From Candidatus Micrarchaeaceae archaeon (GTDB taxonomy: Archaea; Micrarchaeota; Micrarchaeia; Micrarchaeales; Micrarchaeaceae): DNA of 6,229 nt. The notes below the pieces were generated by a model that searched no databases, had not been told where the DNA came from, and saw only the letters and a list, made by a program, of their open reading frames with translations. Below, in pieces: positions 5,646 to 6,229 of the stretch (its first letter is position 1; every line of letters starts with the position of its first letter). The stretch is from assembly GCA_027310535.1 (NCBI GenBank), contig DAIDAQ010000026.1, positions 1-6,229 of the forward strand, read 5' to 3'. The position numbers were made by a program, and so were the translations under genes.

Positions 5646-6229
5646 TTATTTCATGAGCTTTGAGAACTTTCTGATGAAGTTGCGGTCGTTCTTCAGCGTG
5701 TTAAACATCCTGCGCATCTTATTGAAGTCGCTCAGCAGCTGGTGTACGTCCTTTTCCGTCGTACCGCTGCCCTTTGCCACCCTGATTATCCTTACCGGAT
5801 TGCGCATCAGGCGCTCATTCCCCCTCTCCTCTTTTGTCATAGACCCTATGATGACCTTGTACTTCATAAGCTTGCCTTCGTTTTGCTCTATCATCTCCTG
5901 TGGCATGTCAGCCGCGCCCATCATACCAAGCATGCCCTTGAGAGAGCCCATCTTGCCCATGGTCTTAAGCTGCGTATAAAACGTCTCAAAATTGAGGTCG
6001 GTCACTTCAAGCTCTTCTTTTTTTACTCCGGCCTCATCTATTGCCTGCTGAACAGAGGCCACCAGGGAAGCAACGTCAGGCATGCCCAAAAGTCGACCGA
6101 TGAGTTTGCTGGGATCATAGGGCTCTATGCTACCTAGGTGCTCTCCAGTGCCTATGAACATTATTCTCGCATGGGCCGCATTTGCTGCACTCAGGGCCCC
6201 GCCGCCCTTGCCAGAGCCGTCCATCTTTG
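5646..6229 (-). CDS. srp54: Signal recognition particle protein SRP54, C-terminal part (truncated by window)
   Basis: About 194 residues are visible, with the start beyond the right edge. SRP54 is the GTPase of the signal recognition particle: it binds SRP RNA and signal peptides of nascent chains and docks with FtsY at the membrane. The visible part begins in the G domain at KMDGSGKGGGALSA, which matches the conserved (T)KLDGxAKGGGALS segment with the G4 Asp, and continues through the FIGTGEHLGSIEPYDP closing motif. The M domain follows: a Met-rich stretch (MGKMGSLKGMLGMMG, finger-loop region), then SMTKEERGNERLMRNP and the RNA-binding helix-turn-helix VAKGSGTTEKDVHQLL, ending with a basic tail. 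Its KGSG replaces the common RGSG, a mild change. An ATG that lies in frame at 6224 is internal, not a start. Confidence 0.96.
   Translation of the reverse strand, partial: KMDGSGKGGGALSAANAAHARIMFIGTGEHLGSIEPYDPSKLIGRLLGMPDVASLVASVQQAIDEAGVKKEELEVTDLNFETFYTQLKTMGKMGSLKGMLGMMGAADMPQEMIEQNEGKLMKYKVIIGSMTKEERGNERLMRNPVRIIRVAKGSGTTEKDVHQLLSDFNKMRRMFNTLKNDRNFIRKFSKLMK

Noticed and set aside
5742..6137. 131-codon open frame on the plus strand
   Set aside because: It is antisense to SRP54, a conserved gene with all expected motifs.
1..6229. tRNA, rRNA, CRISPR array or insertion sequence
   Set aside because: No cloverleaf with a TTC-type T loop, no conserved rRNA blocks, no spaced repeats and no transposase-like protein were seen on either strand.

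Overview
The window looks archaeal. A/T-rich TATA elements sit about 25 nt before the likely transcript starts. Shine-Dalgarno-like motifs are of the GGTGA/TGATC type that pairs with an archaeal 16S 3' end. Arg and Ile are often encoded by AGG and ATA. The window holds an archaeal-type SRP54, a DRG-family GTPase and a class III (archaeal type IV pilin-like) signal peptide. A DPANN lineage such as Micrarchaeota would fit, especially for the pilin-like protein next to a soluble two-component system, but this placement is an impression from memory and not proven here.

Layout. Positions 1-222 contain no gene I can support. They hold a compact set of direct and inverted repeats (about 71-177), then a TATA box (183-190), a small dyad and a GGTGA ribosome binding site. 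At 223-1413 (+) is an unusual response regulator: winged helix, receiver, degenerate GGDEF-like domain and a basic tail. Its TGA stop doubles as the Shine-Dalgarno core of a class III signal peptide protein (1418-1972, +). A long soluble PAS/GAF histidine kinase (1967-4171, -) converges on that gene and overlaps it by 6 nt. Upstream of the kinase on the same strand is a DRG-family GTPase with a C-terminal TGS domain (4236-5390, -). The A/T-rich interval 5403-5533 carries divergent promoters, one for the GTPase and one for a 15-codon, highly basic mini-ORF (5534-5581, +), which ends in a clear hairpin plus T-tract terminator. The right end is the C-terminal third of SRP54 (5646-6229, -), cut by the window edge.

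How they may work together. The kinase and response regulator are the obvious two-component pair, although they lie on opposite strands. The response regulator is translationally coupled to a surface/pilin-like protein, so the likely theme is sensing of a cytosolic cue and control of a cell-surface fibre or secreted subunit. The right half (SRP54, mini-ORF, DRG) consists of ribosome- or translation-associated functions. The mini-ORF, with its own promoter, ribosome binding site and terminator, is the least explained item and the best candidate for something undescribed. The degenerate GGDEF-like domain in an archaeal regulator is the second.
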